64,000 nt of DNA from Flagellimonas aequoris (GCF_003584165.1 NZ_QXFJ01000023.1:372001-436000); one strand, 5' to 3'; shown: positions 9,492-19,386, numbered from the stretch's first letter. The notes: generated by a model not told the origin, from the sequence alone. Program-made: numbers and translations.

Positions 9492-9495
9492 ATTA

Positions 9496-9590
9496 TTGGA
9501 TTGTTAGACATTTAGATGATTGGACATCTCTTTCCAAAAATCGAGCAATCCAAAAATCCGATAGTCCAATCCTCCATCTAAATCCATATC
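9496..9590. repeat. Imperfect inverted repeat between esterase and radA
   Basis: The arm TTTAGATGATTGGAC (9511-9525) is mirrored by GTCCAATCCTCCATCTAAA (9564-9582), whose reverse complement reads TTTAGATGGAGGATTGGAC. The copies differ by a three-base insertion. Partial copies of GGATTG also flank them. It looks like an intergenic repeat element or the remains of one, not a T-tailed terminator. Confidence 0.55.
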
Positions 9591-9615
9591 TTTAGGCCTT
9601 CACCTAATTTGAGGA

Positions 9616-10974
9616 ATGGCCAAGACCAAAACAGCTTTTTTTTGCCAAAACTGTGGCACCCAATATGCCAAATGGGTAGGCCAATGTTCTTCTTGTAAGG
9701 AATGGAACACCATTGTGGAAGAAGTGGTCCAGAAGGAAGAAAAAAGGAGTTGGAAAACCGATACCTCATCGGTAAAACAGGCCAGCAAACCGCTTCGTGT
9801 TTCCGAGATCACACACGAAAAAGAACTTCGCTTGGATACGTTGGACCAAGAGTTCAATCGTGTTTTGGGCGGAGGATTAGTTCCCGGTTCCTTAACGTTG
9901 TTGGGCGGAGAACCAGGAATAGGGAAAAGCACCTTATTACTTCAGATTGCCTTAAAACTACCGTATAAAACCCTTTATGTTTCCGGTGAGGAAAGCCAAC
10001 GACAAATCAAGATGCGTGCGGACCGTATTCAACCCAAAAGCGAAAATTGCTACATCCTCACTGAAACCAAGACCCAAAACATCTTTCAACAGATTGCCGC
10101 CTTGGAACCCGATTTGGTGGTCATCGACTCCATCCAGACCTTGCACACCGATTATATTGAATCCGCGGCTGGAAGCATTTCCCAAATCCGTGAGTGTGCC
10201 GCAGAGCTGATCAAATTCGCCAAGGAAAGCCACACACCCGTTATTTTGGTGGGACATATCACCAAAGACGGAACCATCGCGGGACCAAAGATTTTGGAGC
10301 ATATGGTGGATACCGTTCTCCAATTTGAAGGCGATCGTAACTACGTCTACAGAATCCTTCGTTCGCTAAAAAACCGTTTTGGCTCTACGGCTGAACTGGG
10401 CATTTATGAAATGCAAGGAAGTGGACTACGCGAAGTGAACAATCCTTCTGAAGTATTGATTTCCAAAAATGAGGAAGATTTAAGTGGAACCGCCATTGCG
10501 GCTACTGTGGAAGGCATGCGCCCATTGTTGATAGAAATTCAGGCATTGGTAAGTACTGCCGTTTATGGAACACCACAGCGTTCCGCTACGGGGTTCAACG
10601 CTAAACGCTTGAATATGCTTTTGGCTGTTCTTGAAAAAAGGGCAGGGTTTAAATTGGCCGCCAAGGATGTTTTTTTGAATATCACCGGGGGCATTTCTGT
10701 GGACGATCCCGCCATCGACCTTGCTGTCATGGCCGCCATATTGTCCAGCAATGCGGACATATCAATTGAAAAGGGCATCTGTTTTGCCGCGGAAGTAGGC
10801 CTTGCCGGGGAAATCCGTCCCGTACAGCGCGTGGACCAACGCATTCTGGAAGCTGAAAAACTAGGCTTCTCCACCATTTTTGTTTCCAAAAACAATAAAA
10901 TCGGCTTAAAGAACACGGGGATCCAAATCCGAAAAGTTTCCAAAATTGAGGATGTGGTAGATTTCCTTTTTTAA
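9616..10974 (+). CDS. radA: DNA repair protein RadA
   Basis: A RecA-like ATPase and DnaB-type helicase that drives branch migration during homologous recombination. The 452 residues are the usual length. An N-terminal C4 zinc finger is visible (C10, C13, C24, C27). Walker A, GGEPGIGKST, lies at about residues 97-106; VVIDSIQTL is the Walker B region. The RadA-specific LKNRFG motif (near residue 255) is followed by ELGIYEM. The C-terminal part is the Lon-protease-like domain (residues about 285-450, GGISVDDPAIDLAVMAAILSS). It is preceded by an inverted repeat, so it is probably transcribed alone. Confidence 0.98.
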   Translation: MAKTKTAFFCQNCGTQYAKWVGQCSSCKEWNTIVEEVVQKEEKRSWKTDTSSVKQASKPLRVSEITHEKELRLDTLDQEFNRVLGGGLVPGSLTLLGGEPGIGKSTLLLQIALKLPYKTLYVSGEESQRQIKMRADRIQPKSENCYILTETKTQNIFQQIAALEPDLVVIDSIQTLHTDYIESAAGSISQIRECAAELIKFAKESHTPVILVGHITKDGTIAGPKILEHMVDTVLQFEGDRNYVYRILRSLKNRFGSTAELGIYEMQGSGLREVNNPSEVLISKNEEDLSGTAIAATVEGMRPLLIEIQALVSTAVYGTPQRSATGFNAKRLNMLLAVLEKRAGFKLAAKDVFLNITGGISVDDPAIDLAVMAAILSSNADISIEKGICFAAEVGLAGEIRPVQRVDQRILEAEKLGFSTIFVSKNNKIGLKNTGIQIRKVSKIEDVVDFLF

Positions 10975-11026
10975 CCTCCTTTTCAAAAGTTTCCCTTTTT
11001 AAAACCTATATTTAGGAAACCTTCCA

Positions 11027-13186
11027 ATGCACATGAAACGATTTTCGCTTTTCCTGTTGGTTGCCCTATTGGCATCCTGTTCAGATGAAAAAACCACACC
11101 TTCCAGCAAAGACTACTTTACCACCTGGGAACATTATTTAGGCGACCCGGAGCGCACCCACTACTCCAACCTCGACCAAATTGACACCGCAAACGTTGGC
11201 CGATTAAAATTGGCCTGGAGCTATAAAAGTGGGGGGCTTCAAGAAGGAAGAACTACACAAATCCAGACCAGCCCATTGGTGATTGATGGCGTTCTTTATG
11301 GAGTGAATGCTGCCATAGAACTCTTCGCTATCGACGCCACTAGCGGCAAGGAAATTTGGAAATTCAAACCTGTTTCCAAAGACGAATCCGGCTTGGGTAT
11401 GAACCGAGGACTGAACTATTGGAAATCTAAAGGTGATGAACCCAGTCGCTTCTTTTTTACTTCTGGACCACGACTTTTTGCCATCGACATTGCAACGGGC
11501 AAACCCATTCCTTCCTTTGGAAATAATGGAAGTATCGATCTAAGGGAAGGTCTAGGTCGGGATCCCGAAAAACAGTCTGTGGTATCCAATACCCCTGGAG
11601 CCATTTTTGAAAATATACTGATCCAGGGTACTCGTGTTGGTGAAGGACCCGGAGCCTCTCCAGGACATATCCGTGCTTATGATGTAATTACAGGAAAGAT
11701 TGTCTGGACCTTTCATACCATTCCACAACCTGGTGAGTTTGGTTTTGATACTTGGCCTACCGATGCCTACAAAACGGTCGGTGGCGCCAACAGTTGGCCT
11801 GGCATGGCCATGGACCTTGAACGGGGCATTGTTTACATCCCCACCGGATCTGCCGCTTTTGATTGGTATGGAGGAGATCGGGAAGGAGCCAATCTTTTTG
11901 CCAATTCCCTTTTGGCATTGAATGCCAAAACCGGGGAACGTATTTGGCATTTTCAAATGGTGCACCATGATATTTGGGACCGTGACCCACCCGCTCCACC
12001 CAATTTATTGGAAATTAAAAGAGATGGAAAAATCATTCCCGCCGTGGCACAAGTAACCAAGAGCGGGCATGTTTTTGTGTTCAACCGAGAAACGGGCGAG
12101 CCCTTGTTTCCTGTTGAGGAAAAAGCCTATCCCAGTTCCAAACTGATAGGTGAAAAGGCCTATGCCACACAACCCCTTCCCTTGAAACCAGAACCCTTTG
12201 CACGTCAAATTTTGACCGAGAACGACCTATATGCTCCCAACGAAAAAGCCTTTGTGGATGACTTGGTGAAGGGCAACAAAAGTGATGATGCCCCAACCGT
12301 TTTGGAAAAATTCAAGTCCATAACCTCCAACGGGCAATTTATACCAATGGATACCACAGGCGTAATCCTCTTTCCCGGTGCCGATGGAGGTGCGGAATGG
12401 GGAGGCGCTGCTGTTGATCCTCGAAACGGGGTCATGTACGTGAACGGAAATGAAATGGCATGGATTATTAAAATGAAGGCTGTTGGAGGGGATAACAATA
12501 CCCATATGGGGCAGTCCTTGGCACAAATTCATTGCGCCCGTTGCCATGGTGGCGAGCTGGAAGGACTGGCGGGAATTCCTGAACTTCAAAATGTGAAATT
12601 ACGCTTGCAGCCTGATTCCATCAAGACCATCATACAAAAAGGAAGGGGCGCCATGCCTGGAATGCCTAATCTTTCCGAAGATGAAGTTGATGCATTGGCT
12701 GAATTCCTGACCGATAGGGAACAAGCTAAGGACCATCGGGTGGAAAAAATCAAAATTGATGTACCCTATTCCGTAGCCAGTTTTGCACGGTTTAAGGATG
12801 ATAGAGGTTATCCTGTGGTAAAACCGCCATGGGGCACATTGAATGCCATCGACCTGAACACAGGCGAATATCTTTGGAAAATCCCTTTGGGTCATGAGAA
12901 AAGTCTGGACGACCCCAATGTCCCTGTTTCAGGGCTTGAAAATTACGGCGGCCCCGTAATCACCAAAGGTGGGGTACTGTTTATTGCTGCCACCAAGGAT
13001 GAAAAAATCCGCGCCTTCAACATGAAGACTGGACAAAAAATGTGGGAAGATCAATTGCCTGCTGGTGGTTATGCCACTCCCATCACCTACCAAGTGGATG
13101 GCAAACAGTACATCGTCATCTCCTGTGGTGGAGGTAAAATGGGTACGGCTTCAGGTGACGAATACCGTGCTTATGCTTTGGAATAA
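11027..13186 (+). CDS. PQQ-dependent dehydrogenase lipoprotein with embedded cytochrome c
   Basis: 719 residues with a lipoprotein signal (LLVALLASCSDE, Cys near residue 17), so it probably faces the periplasm on a membrane anchor. It is an eight-bladed PQQ propeller of the glucose/alcohol dehydrogenase kind: HYSNLDQIDTANVGRLKLAW opens the first blade and WGTLNAIDLNTGEYLWKIPLG is a late one. A class I cytochrome c is inserted inside the propeller: the heme motif CARCH is at 503-507 and the Met ligand lies in GAMPGMP about 50 residues on. Electrons could pass from PQQ to this heme and then to the respiratory chain. A later in-frame ATG at 11033 is an equally possible start. The substrate (sugar, polyol or alcohol) is not readable. 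Confidence 0.9.
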   Translation: MHMKRFSLFLLVALLASCSDEKTTPSSKDYFTTWEHYLGDPERTHYSNLDQIDTANVGRLKLAWSYKSGGLQEGRTTQIQTSPLVIDGVLYGVNAAIELFAIDATSGKEIWKFKPVSKDESGLGMNRGLNYWKSKGDEPSRFFFTSGPRLFAIDIATGKPIPSFGNNGSIDLREGLGRDPEKQSVVSNTPGAIFENILIQGTRVGEGPGASPGHIRAYDVITGKIVWTFHTIPQPGEFGFDTWPTDAYKTVGGANSWPGMAMDLERGIVYIPTGSAAFDWYGGDREGANLFANSLLALNAKTGERIWHFQMVHHDIWDRDPPAPPNLLEIKRDGKIIPAVAQVTKSGHVFVFNRETGEPLFPVEEKAYPSSKLIGEKAYATQPLPLKPEPFARQILTENDLYAPNEKAFVDDLVKGNKSDDAPTVLEKFKSITSNGQFIPMDTTGVILFPGADGGAEWGGAAVDPRNGVMYVNGNEMAWIIKMKAVGGDNNTHMGQSLAQIHCARCHGGELEGLAGIPELQNVKLRLQPDSIKTIIQKGRGAMPGMPNLSEDEVDALAEFLTDREQAKDHRVEKIKIDVPYSVASFARFKDDRGYPVVKPPWGTLNAIDLNTGEYLWKIPLGHEKSLDDPNVPVSGLENYGGPVITKGGVLFIAATKDEKIRAFNMKTGQKMWEDQLPAGGYATPITYQVDGKQYIVISCGGGKMGTASGDEYRAYALE

Positions 13187-13201
13187 GGTTATGGAATAAG
13201 G

Positions 13202-14242
13202 TTATGGAGCAGGGTTCGGAATGGCGTTATGGATGGCTTCAATACCCTCTAACACCTCATCCGAAAGGTCCACATCTATACTTTCAATATTTTCCTTGAG
13301 CTGTTCCATAGTGGTGGCCCCTATGATATTGCTCGTTAAAAAAGGACGGGTGTTCACAAAGGCCAAGGCCATTTGCGCCATGCTTAATCCGTGTTCCTTC
13401 GCCAATTGGGCATATTGTTCCGTAGCCTGGGTAGCCGTATCACTGCTGTATCTGCTGTAATTGGGGAAAAGGGTAATCCTTGCCTTTCTGGGTGGAATTT
13501 CCGATAAATATTTACCGCTGAGCACCCCAAACGCCATGGGCGAGTAGGCCAACAACCCTATTTTTTCCCTTGTGGAAATTTCAGAAAGTCCCACCTCGAA
13601 CAAACGGTTCAACAAACTATAGGGGTTTTGTATGGTGAGCATTCTGGGCAAGGACTGGTGTACCTTGCTTTCCTCCAAATAGCGCATGGTTCCCCAAGGG
13701 GTTTCGTTGGAAAGTCCCACGTGCCTGATTTTTCCTTCGGCGATCAGGTCTCGAAGGGTTTCCAAAATCTGGTGGATGTTATCTTCCCAAACCTCAATGG
13801 CATGGGCATTGAATCCCCGTTGTCCAAAATAATTGGTGTTCCGTTCGGGCCAGTGCAATTGGTATAGGTCGATATAATCCGTTTGCAGACGTTTTAAACT
13901 TCCTTCTACCGCACCAATAATGGATTCTTTACTGAACCCGGTGCTACGGATATGTTTACCTCCATGTCCAGGTCCCGAAATCTTGGAAGCCAAGACCACT
14001 TTATCCCGGTTCCCTGTCTTTTTGAACCAGTTCCCAATGAATTCTTCCGTTACCGCATACAATTCCTTTTTGGGTGGAATGGGATATAATTCCGCAGTAT
14101 CGAAAAAATTCACCCCTTGATCTAAGGCATAATCCATTTGTTCAAAGGCTTCATCCTGGGTGTTTTGTCGTCCCCAGGTCATCGTCCCCAAACAAATTTT
14201 ACTGATCCTGATATCGGTATGTGGAATTCTGGTGTATTTCAT
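13202..14242 (-). CDS. NADP(H)-dependent aldo/keto reductase (Tas family)
   Basis: 346 residues with the TIM-barrel aldo/keto reductase fold. CLGTMTWGRQNTQDEAFEQM and GVNFFDTAELYP closely match E. coli Tas, and the catalytic Tyr is in the AELYP motif. Lys (VVLASKISG) and His (YQLHWP) complete the tetrad. The C-terminal cofactor region contains IIGATTMEQLKENI. It reduces aldehydes or ketones with NADPH in the cytoplasm; the true substrate is unknown. It runs convergently with the PQQ dehydrogenase: only 15 bases separate the two stops, across a duplicated GGAATAAGGTTAT. Confidence 0.93.
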   Translation of the reverse strand: MKYTRIPHTDIRISKICLGTMTWGRQNTQDEAFEQMDYALDQGVNFFDTAELYPIPPKKELYAVTEEFIGNWFKKTGNRDKVVLASKISGPGHGGKHIRSTGFSKESIIGAVEGSLKRLQTDYIDLYQLHWPERNTNYFGQRGFNAHAIEVWEDNIHQILETLRDLIAEGKIRHVGLSNETPWGTMRYLEESKVHQSLPRMLTIQNPYSLLNRLFEVGLSEISTREKIGLLAYSPMAFGVLSGKYLSEIPPRKARITLFPNYSRYSSDTATQATEQYAQLAKEHGLSMAQMALAFVNTRPFLTSNIIGATTMEQLKENIESIDVDLSDEVLEGIEAIHNAIPNPAP

Positions 14243-14302
14243 GTTTCGTTATTTAGGACGGGTAAAGGTACTCAAACCAATAAATCGAACTTTACCCAAA
14301 TA

Positions 14303-15067
14303 TTATTTTTCAATCTCCAACAAAATGGGGCAGTGGTCACTGTGTACTGCCTGGGACAAGATGACGGAACGCTTCAATCTATCTTTTAAAGGCTCTGCCA
14401 CCATACCATAATCCAAACGCCAACCCTTGTTATTGGCACGGGCATTGGCACGGTAGGTCCACCAAGTGTAGTTGTTTGGCTCTTTATTGAAATGCCGGAA
14501 ACTGTCAATAAAACCACTTTTGATGAAATTACCGATCCATTCCCTTTCCACTGGCAAAAACCCGGAGACATTTTTGTTTCGGATCGGATCATGGATGTCA
14601 ATAGCCTCGTGACAGATATTGTAATCCCCACAAACGATCAAGTTAGGCCTCTCCTTTCGAAGGTCATTGGCATAATCATGAAAATCTGCCATGTACATCA
14701 ATTTGTGATCCAATCGGTCCAGATTGGTACCAGAGGGCAGGTACATACTCATGACCGAAAGATCTCCATAATCGGCGCGGATGTTTCTTCCCTCAAAATC
14801 CATATAATCGATGCCAGTACCATATTCCACATGATCGGGCTCTTCTTTACAAAGTAAGGCAACACCGCTATAACCCTTCTTTTGGGCACTGTACCAATAA
14901 TGGAACGGATACCCTGCTTCTTCCAAAACGGAAGTGTCCACCTGCTCTTTCATGGCCTTGGTTTCTTGCAGGCAGACCACATCGGGATCCACGGCCTTCA
15001 ACCAGTCTACAAATCCTTTGTTGAGCGCAGCGCGGATGCCGTTCACGTTGTAGGAAACAATCTTCAT
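14303..15067 (-). CDS. xth: Exodeoxyribonuclease III
   Basis: A 254-residue Mg-dependent AP endonuclease and 3'-5' exonuclease of the EEP fold, acting in base-excision repair. Visible motifs: SYNVNGIRAA at the N-terminus; CLQETKA with the metal-binding Glu; SMYLPSGT; and CGDYNICHEAIDIHDP, corresponding to the GDxN active-site loop. The C-terminal SDHCPILLEI carries the catalytic Asp-His pair. There is 60 bases to the aldo/keto reductase, which lies downstream on the same strand, so the two may be co-transcribed. No sign of damage. Confidence 0.95.
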   Translation of the reverse strand: MKIVSYNVNGIRAALNKGFVDWLKAVDPDVVCLQETKAMKEQVDTSVLEEAGYPFHYWYSAQKKGYSGVALLCKEEPDHVEYGTGIDYMDFEGRNIRADYGDLSVMSMYLPSGTNLDRLDHKLMYMADFHDYANDLRKERPNLIVCGDYNICHEAIDIHDPIRNKNVSGFLPVEREWIGNFIKSGFIDSFRHFNKEPNNYTWWTYRANARANNKGWRLDYGMVAEPLKDRLKRSVILSQAVHSDHCPILLEIEK

Positions 15068-15199
15068 TTATTAAATTTCGTCTAAAATAGCCATTGTGAA
15101 CGGGTCGTGAAAATTGAATTTTCCAATAGTCCCATCAGACAAAAGAATTGTAGATGATGCATGGTTTTGGTTTACTTTTATGAACAAATCCCTTTTGGC

Positions 15200-15754
15200 A
15201 TGAAGGCCCTTCTCTTGATCGATATTCAATCCGGTTTACAGGAAACCGCCTATTACGGCACTGAACGGAACAATCCACAAGCTGAGGAAAACTGCGCAAA
15301 AATCTTGAAGGCATTTCGAGATAAAAAGTTTCCCGTTTTTCATGTGATGCACAATTCCACCAATCCTGCATCACCCCTTTATCCCGGCAAAAAGGGAAAT
15401 GGCATCCATCCTTTGGTGGAACCTATTGAGGGCGAGCCTGTTTTTCAAAAAAAAGTGAACAGTGCCTTTATAGGAACCGATTTGGAGATTGCCTTGATCG
15501 CCCAAAATATTACCGATTTGGTGATTGTTGGACTTACACTAGAACATTGCATATCCACCTCGGTGCGCATGGCCGCCAATTTGGGGTTCCATGTTACCTT
15601 GATTTCCGATGCGACGGCCGCATTCGACAAAATTGGGTTCGATGGAAAAAGATATAGCGCCGAATTGATCCATCAAACCGAACTGGCCAACCTGAAGGAT
15701 GAATTTGCCTTGATACAGAATACCTCCACTTTCTTGGCAGAACTTGATAATTAG
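15200..15754 (+). CDS. Isochorismatase-family cysteine hydrolase
   Basis: 184 residues from the ATG at 15200 (MKALLLIDIQ). The upstream in-frame start at 15161 adds 13 residues that do not look like this family. The catalytic triad is Asp in LIDIQSG, Lys in FQKKVNSAF and Cys in TLEHCISTSVRMAANLGF. Such enzymes hydrolyse amides or vinyl ethers (nicotinamidase, ureidoacrylate hydrolase, N-carbamoylsarcosine hydrolase); the individual substrate cannot be read. It may be read with the oxidoreductase 36 bases downstream. Confidence 0.88.
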   Translation: MKALLLIDIQSGLQETAYYGTERNNPQAEENCAKILKAFRDKKFPVFHVMHNSTNPASPLYPGKKGNGIHPLVEPIEGEPVFQKKVNSAFIGTDLEIALIAQNITDLVIVGLTLEHCISTSVRMAANLGFHVTLISDATAAFDKIGFDGKRYSAELIHQTELANLKDEFALIQNTSTFLAELDN

Positions 15755-15790
15755 TTCCTATTTTTATAAAGCACATAAATCAATCAACCC

Positions 15791-16897
15791 ATGGTACGTT
15801 TCATTTTGGTCTGTCTGACCTTTGCCCTGATGCCCGCTACAACTATTTTTTCACAAACCGAACCCCTAAAAATTGGGGTCGCCGGTCTTTCCCATTCCCA
15901 CGTACATGGGATATTAGGGAGGGAAGATATGGGTGACATCAAAATTGTGGGCATCGCCGAACCCAATCGTGAATTGGCCCAACGTTATGCCAATCAACAT
16001 GGCTTTTCCATGGATTTGGTCTATGATAGTTTGGAAGAAATGATTGCCGCCACCCACCCTGAAGCCGTGACCGCCTTTGGTTCCATTTACGATCATTTAA
16101 AGGTGGTGGAGACCTGTGCTCCCAAAGGTATTCACGTGATGGTGGAAAAGCCTTTGGCAGTTAGTGTGGATCATGCTAAAAAAATGAAGGCCCTTGCGGA
16201 CAAGTACCATATTCAATTACTGACCAATTATGAGACTACTTGGTACCCGACCAATCACAAGGCCAAACAACTGCTTGATGATGGGAAAATAGGTGAACTT
16301 CGAAAAGTGATCGTACGCGATGGGCATAGGGGACCTGTCAAAATCGGGGTCAATAAAGAATTTTTGGACTGGCTTCAAGATCCAGTGCTCAATGGTGGTG
16401 GGGCCATTACCGATTTTGGTTGCTATGGCGCCAATTTAATGACCTGGTTAAAGAAAGGCCAAAAACCTATTTCGGTGACTGCCGTTACCCAACAACTCCA
16501 ATCCGAAAACAACCCAAAAGTGGACGATGATGCCACCATTCTGCTTACCTATGATGATTCCATGGCCATTTTGGAACCTTCATGGAACTGGCCCATCGGC
16601 AGAAAGGATATGGAAATTTATGGGCTTACCGGGGCCATTTTTGCCGATAACCGAAATACGCTTCGGGTTCGCATGGCAGAAGGCTACGATGGGTTTCATG
16701 AAGAAAAGATGACGTTGGAAGAACGATCCAATCCTTATAATGATCCCTTCTCGCTTTTAGCTGCCGTAATCAGGGGAAAGGTAAAATTAAATCCTAGTGA
16801 TCTGACGGCCCTGGAAAACAACATGACGGTCGTTGAAATTCTGGAAGCAGCCAAAGAAAGTGCCCAAAAAGGAAAAACCATAACCCTAAAAAAATAA
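15791..16897 (+). CDS. Exported Gfo/Idh/MocA-family oxidoreductase
   Basis: 368 residues. A signal peptide precedes the Rossmann NAD(P)-binding domain (LKIGVAGLSHSHVHGIL...), an uncommon feature but well known in Bacteroidota, where such enzymes act in the periplasm. The family signature EKPLAVSVDHAKKMKALAD (residues about 118-136) includes the catalytic Lys of the EKP motif. A C-terminal GFO_IDH_MocA_C domain contains GGGAITDFGCYG. It probably oxidises or isomerises a sugar derivative. The stop codon is immediately followed by the TTG start of a TonB receptor, so uptake and oxidation may be linked. Confidence 0.9.
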   Translation: MVRFILVCLTFALMPATTIFSQTEPLKIGVAGLSHSHVHGILGREDMGDIKIVGIAEPNRELAQRYANQHGFSMDLVYDSLEEMIAATHPEAVTAFGSIYDHLKVVETCAPKGIHVMVEKPLAVSVDHAKKMKALADKYHIQLLTNYETTWYPTNHKAKQLLDDGKIGELRKVIVRDGHRGPVKIGVNKEFLDWLQDPVLNGGGAITDFGCYGANLMTWLKKGQKPISVTAVTQQLQSENNPKVDDDATILLTYDDSMAILEPSWNWPIGRKDMEIYGLTGAIFADNRNTLRVRMAEGYDGFHEEKMTLEERSNPYNDPFSLLAAVIRGKVKLNPSDLTALENNMTVVEILEAAKESAQKGKTITLKK

Positions 16898-18988
16898 TTG
16901 CCCTTGTTCCCCAGTTTTTTACCCAGCCCTAGAATCCATTTTGTATTATTTCTTTTTTTTTCTACCAGTTCATTGTTTGCCCAAGATGTCCAAAAAGATT
17001 CCATTACACAATTGGATGAGGTTATTTTAATGGACGATGCCGTGCCCAAAAAAGCAACAGGCATTACGGCTTCTTCCACTATTGGCACCCAAACGTTTGA
17101 ACGGTTCAATCCCGTAGATTTTCCATCTGCCATCAATCAAATTTCTGGGGTTTATATGCTCTCCGGGGCTTTGAACACCAACCGTATCACGATTCGCGGG
17201 GTTGGGGCCAGGACACCGTATGGCACGGACAAACTGCGTTTGTATTTTAATGGGATTCCTGTGACCAACGGTACGGGATTTTCAGCCATTGAGGCTTACG
17301 ATTTTGAAAATCTAGGATCCATAGAGGTCATCAAAGGGCCAAAGGGAACGGCCTATGGTTCCAATTTAGGAGGAGCAATATTATTGCAGACCAAGACCTC
17401 TTCCATTGACGAGACCCGATTGACCAATACCTCAACATTTGGTTCGTATGCCATGCTGAAGGACAATCTTTCCTTTGTACATTCTGAAGAAAACTTTGCC
17501 CTCACCTTTGCCTATAACCATTTGGAAACAGATGGATATAGACAGAACAGTCAGTTCGAGCGTGATGGTTTTTTATTGAATACCGAATTTAAAATCAGTT
17601 CAAAAAGCAGTCTTTCCTTTTTAACGAATTATATTGATTACACCGCGCATATCGCCAGTTCCATCAACTTGACAGATTTTGAGGAAGATCCCACGAGAGC
17701 AGCATCCAATTGGTTGGCAGCACAAGGGTATGAAGCCAATAAATATGTTTTGACAGGGCTGTCGCATACTTACCGATTTTCAGAAAAGCTCAAAAATACC
17801 ACCAGCTTATTTTATACCTATTTGGACCACTATGAGCCTAGACCCTTTGACATACTGGATGAATTTACCAATGGATTTGGATTTCGAAGTGTTTTTCAAG
17901 GACATCTGGCAAAGGCCCAATATGTGGTGGGAGGTGAATTATACAAGGATGAATACCACTGGGGTACTTTTGAAAATCTATATGCCGATAACAATGGCAA
18001 TGGCAGTCTGCAAGGTGATCGCTTGAGTAAGAACACCGAGTTTAGGAGACAGTTCAATCTTTTTGGGTCCCTCACATATCCATTTTCCGAAGCTTTTTCG
18101 GCACAGTTGGGACTCAACCTCAACAAAACCCATTATACGTTTAACGACCTGTTCAATGAAGGGGATGCCAATACTTCCGCAGAACGGAATTTCGATGCTA
18201 TTTTGATGCCCAATTTCGGCCTGAGATATTCGTTCAATTTTGGACAATTGTATGCCAATATCAGTCGTGGGTTCTCCAATCCAAGTCTGGAAGAAACCCT
18301 GACGCCCGATGGGGTCATCAACCCCGACATTGCGCAGGAAACAGGCACCAATTATGAACTGGGCAGCCAGTGGCTTCTTTGCCAAAATCGATTCTCCGTC
18401 AACGTGACCCTTTACCGGATGGACATCAAAAATCTTTTGGTGGCCCAACGTGTTGGGGAAGATCAATATATCGGCCGTAATGCAGGTCAAACCCGTCACC
18501 AAGGGTTGGAAATGGATCTGCGTTACCGAGCCAACGTGTCTCAAAAATTGACTGCAACGCCTTACGTTAGCTACACTTTTAGCGACCACAATTTTGTAGA
18601 TTTTGTGGATGGCGACAACGACTACTCTGGTAACCCATTGACGGGCGTTCCCAAACATCGCCTGAGCACGGGGTTGGACCTTCAACATACCAATGGACTA
18701 CAATGGAACCTTACCCATCAATTTGTGGACAACATTCCCCTTACCGATGCGAATACCGAGAGCAGCAGCTCCTATAATGTATTCAACACCAAACTGGGGT
18801 ATCGCACGCAGTTATCCAACCACATGACATTGGGTTTGCACACAGGCATCAACAATATTTTTGATGAAAACTATGCACAATCTGTTCTCATCAACGCTGT
18901 CGGTTTTGGTGGAGCACAACCCCGTTATTTTTACCCAGGCAATGGACGTAATTTTTATGGTGGGGCACGCTTGTCCTATGTATTTTGA
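16898..18988 (+). CDS. TonB-dependent receptor (siderophore/metabolite type, no CarboxypepD_reg domain)
   Basis: 696 residues, outer-membrane beta-barrel. The start is a TTG directly after the previous stop; no later Met leaves the signal peptide (LFLFFSTSSLFAQD) intact, so TTG or a closely related start is required. The plug (about 45-165) begins TASSTIGTQTFERFNP and contains RGVGARTPYGTDKLRLY and the conserved GPKGTAYGSNLGGAILL. The C-terminus NFYGGARLSYVF ends in Phe, as barrel proteins require for insertion. No SusD partner is present. It is coupled to the Gfo/Idh oxidoreductase, so it may import that enzyme's substrate. Alternatively it is a siderophore receptor. Confidence 0.93.
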   Translation: MPLFPSFLPSPRIHFVLFLFFSTSSLFAQDVQKDSITQLDEVILMDDAVPKKATGITASSTIGTQTFERFNPVDFPSAINQISGVYMLSGALNTNRITIRGVGARTPYGTDKLRLYFNGIPVTNGTGFSAIEAYDFENLGSIEVIKGPKGTAYGSNLGGAILLQTKTSSIDETRLTNTSTFGSYAMLKDNLSFVHSEENFALTFAYNHLETDGYRQNSQFERDGFLLNTEFKISSKSSLSFLTNYIDYTAHIASSINLTDFEEDPTRAASNWLAAQGYEANKYVLTGLSHTYRFSEKLKNTTSLFYTYLDHYEPRPFDILDEFTNGFGFRSVFQGHLAKAQYVVGGELYKDEYHWGTFENLYADNNGNGSLQGDRLSKNTEFRRQFNLFGSLTYPFSEAFSAQLGLNLNKTHYTFNDLFNEGDANTSAERNFDAILMPNFGLRYSFNFGQLYANISRGFSNPSLEETLTPDGVINPDIAQETGTNYELGSQWLLCQNRFSVNVTLYRMDIKNLLVAQRVGEDQYIGRNAGQTRHQGLEMDLRYRANVSQKLTATPYVSYTFSDHNFVDFVDGDNDYSGNPLTGVPKHRLSTGLDLQHTNGLQWNLTHQFVDNIPLTDANTESSSSYNVFNTKLGYRTQLSNHMTLGLHTGINNIFDENYAQSVLINAVGFGGAQPRYFYPGNGRNFYGGARLSYVF

Positions 18989-19035
18989 TGAGTTAAATTT
19001 TCTACATTTATACAATCACCTCAATATCAGTACGT

Positions 19036-19386
19036 ATGGATGAAGTTGATGAATACATTTCCAAGTTTCCAGAAGAGGCACAAGAAATCATGCAAAAGAT
19101 CAGGGCCATTGTAAAAGATGTCGCCCCGGATGCTGTGGAACAAACCGCCTATGGCATGCCGGGCTACAAAACCCATGGTAAACCTTTGGTTTATTTTGCG
19201 GGATATAAAAACCATATCGGACTGTACGCCACCCCTTCGGGACATGAAAAATTTGCCGAAGAATTATCAAAGTACAAGCAAGGTAAAGGTTCTGTGCAAT
19301 TTCCTTTGGACCAACCCATGCCTTATGATCTCATCAAAAGAATCGTGGTGTTCAGGGTACAGGAAAATGCTTCAAAAGCCAAATAA
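19036..19386 (+). CDS. DUF1801 (YdhG-like) small protein
   Basis: 116 residues fitting the DUF1801 fold. Typical motifs are EAQEIMQKIRAIVKDVAPDAVEQTAYGMPGYK, GYKNHIGLYATPSGHEKF and QFPLDQPMPYDLIKRIV. Bacillus relatives have been described as frataxin-like iron chaperones, but most members are uncharacterised. Cytoplasmic, no signal. It lies 47 bases after the TonB receptor and may be read from the same message. Confidence 0.85.
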   Translation: MDEVDEYISKFPEEAQEIMQKIRAIVKDVAPDAVEQTAYGMPGYKTHGKPLVYFAGYKNHIGLYATPSGHEKFAEELSKYKQGKGSVQFPLDQPMPYDLIKRIVVFRVQENASKAK

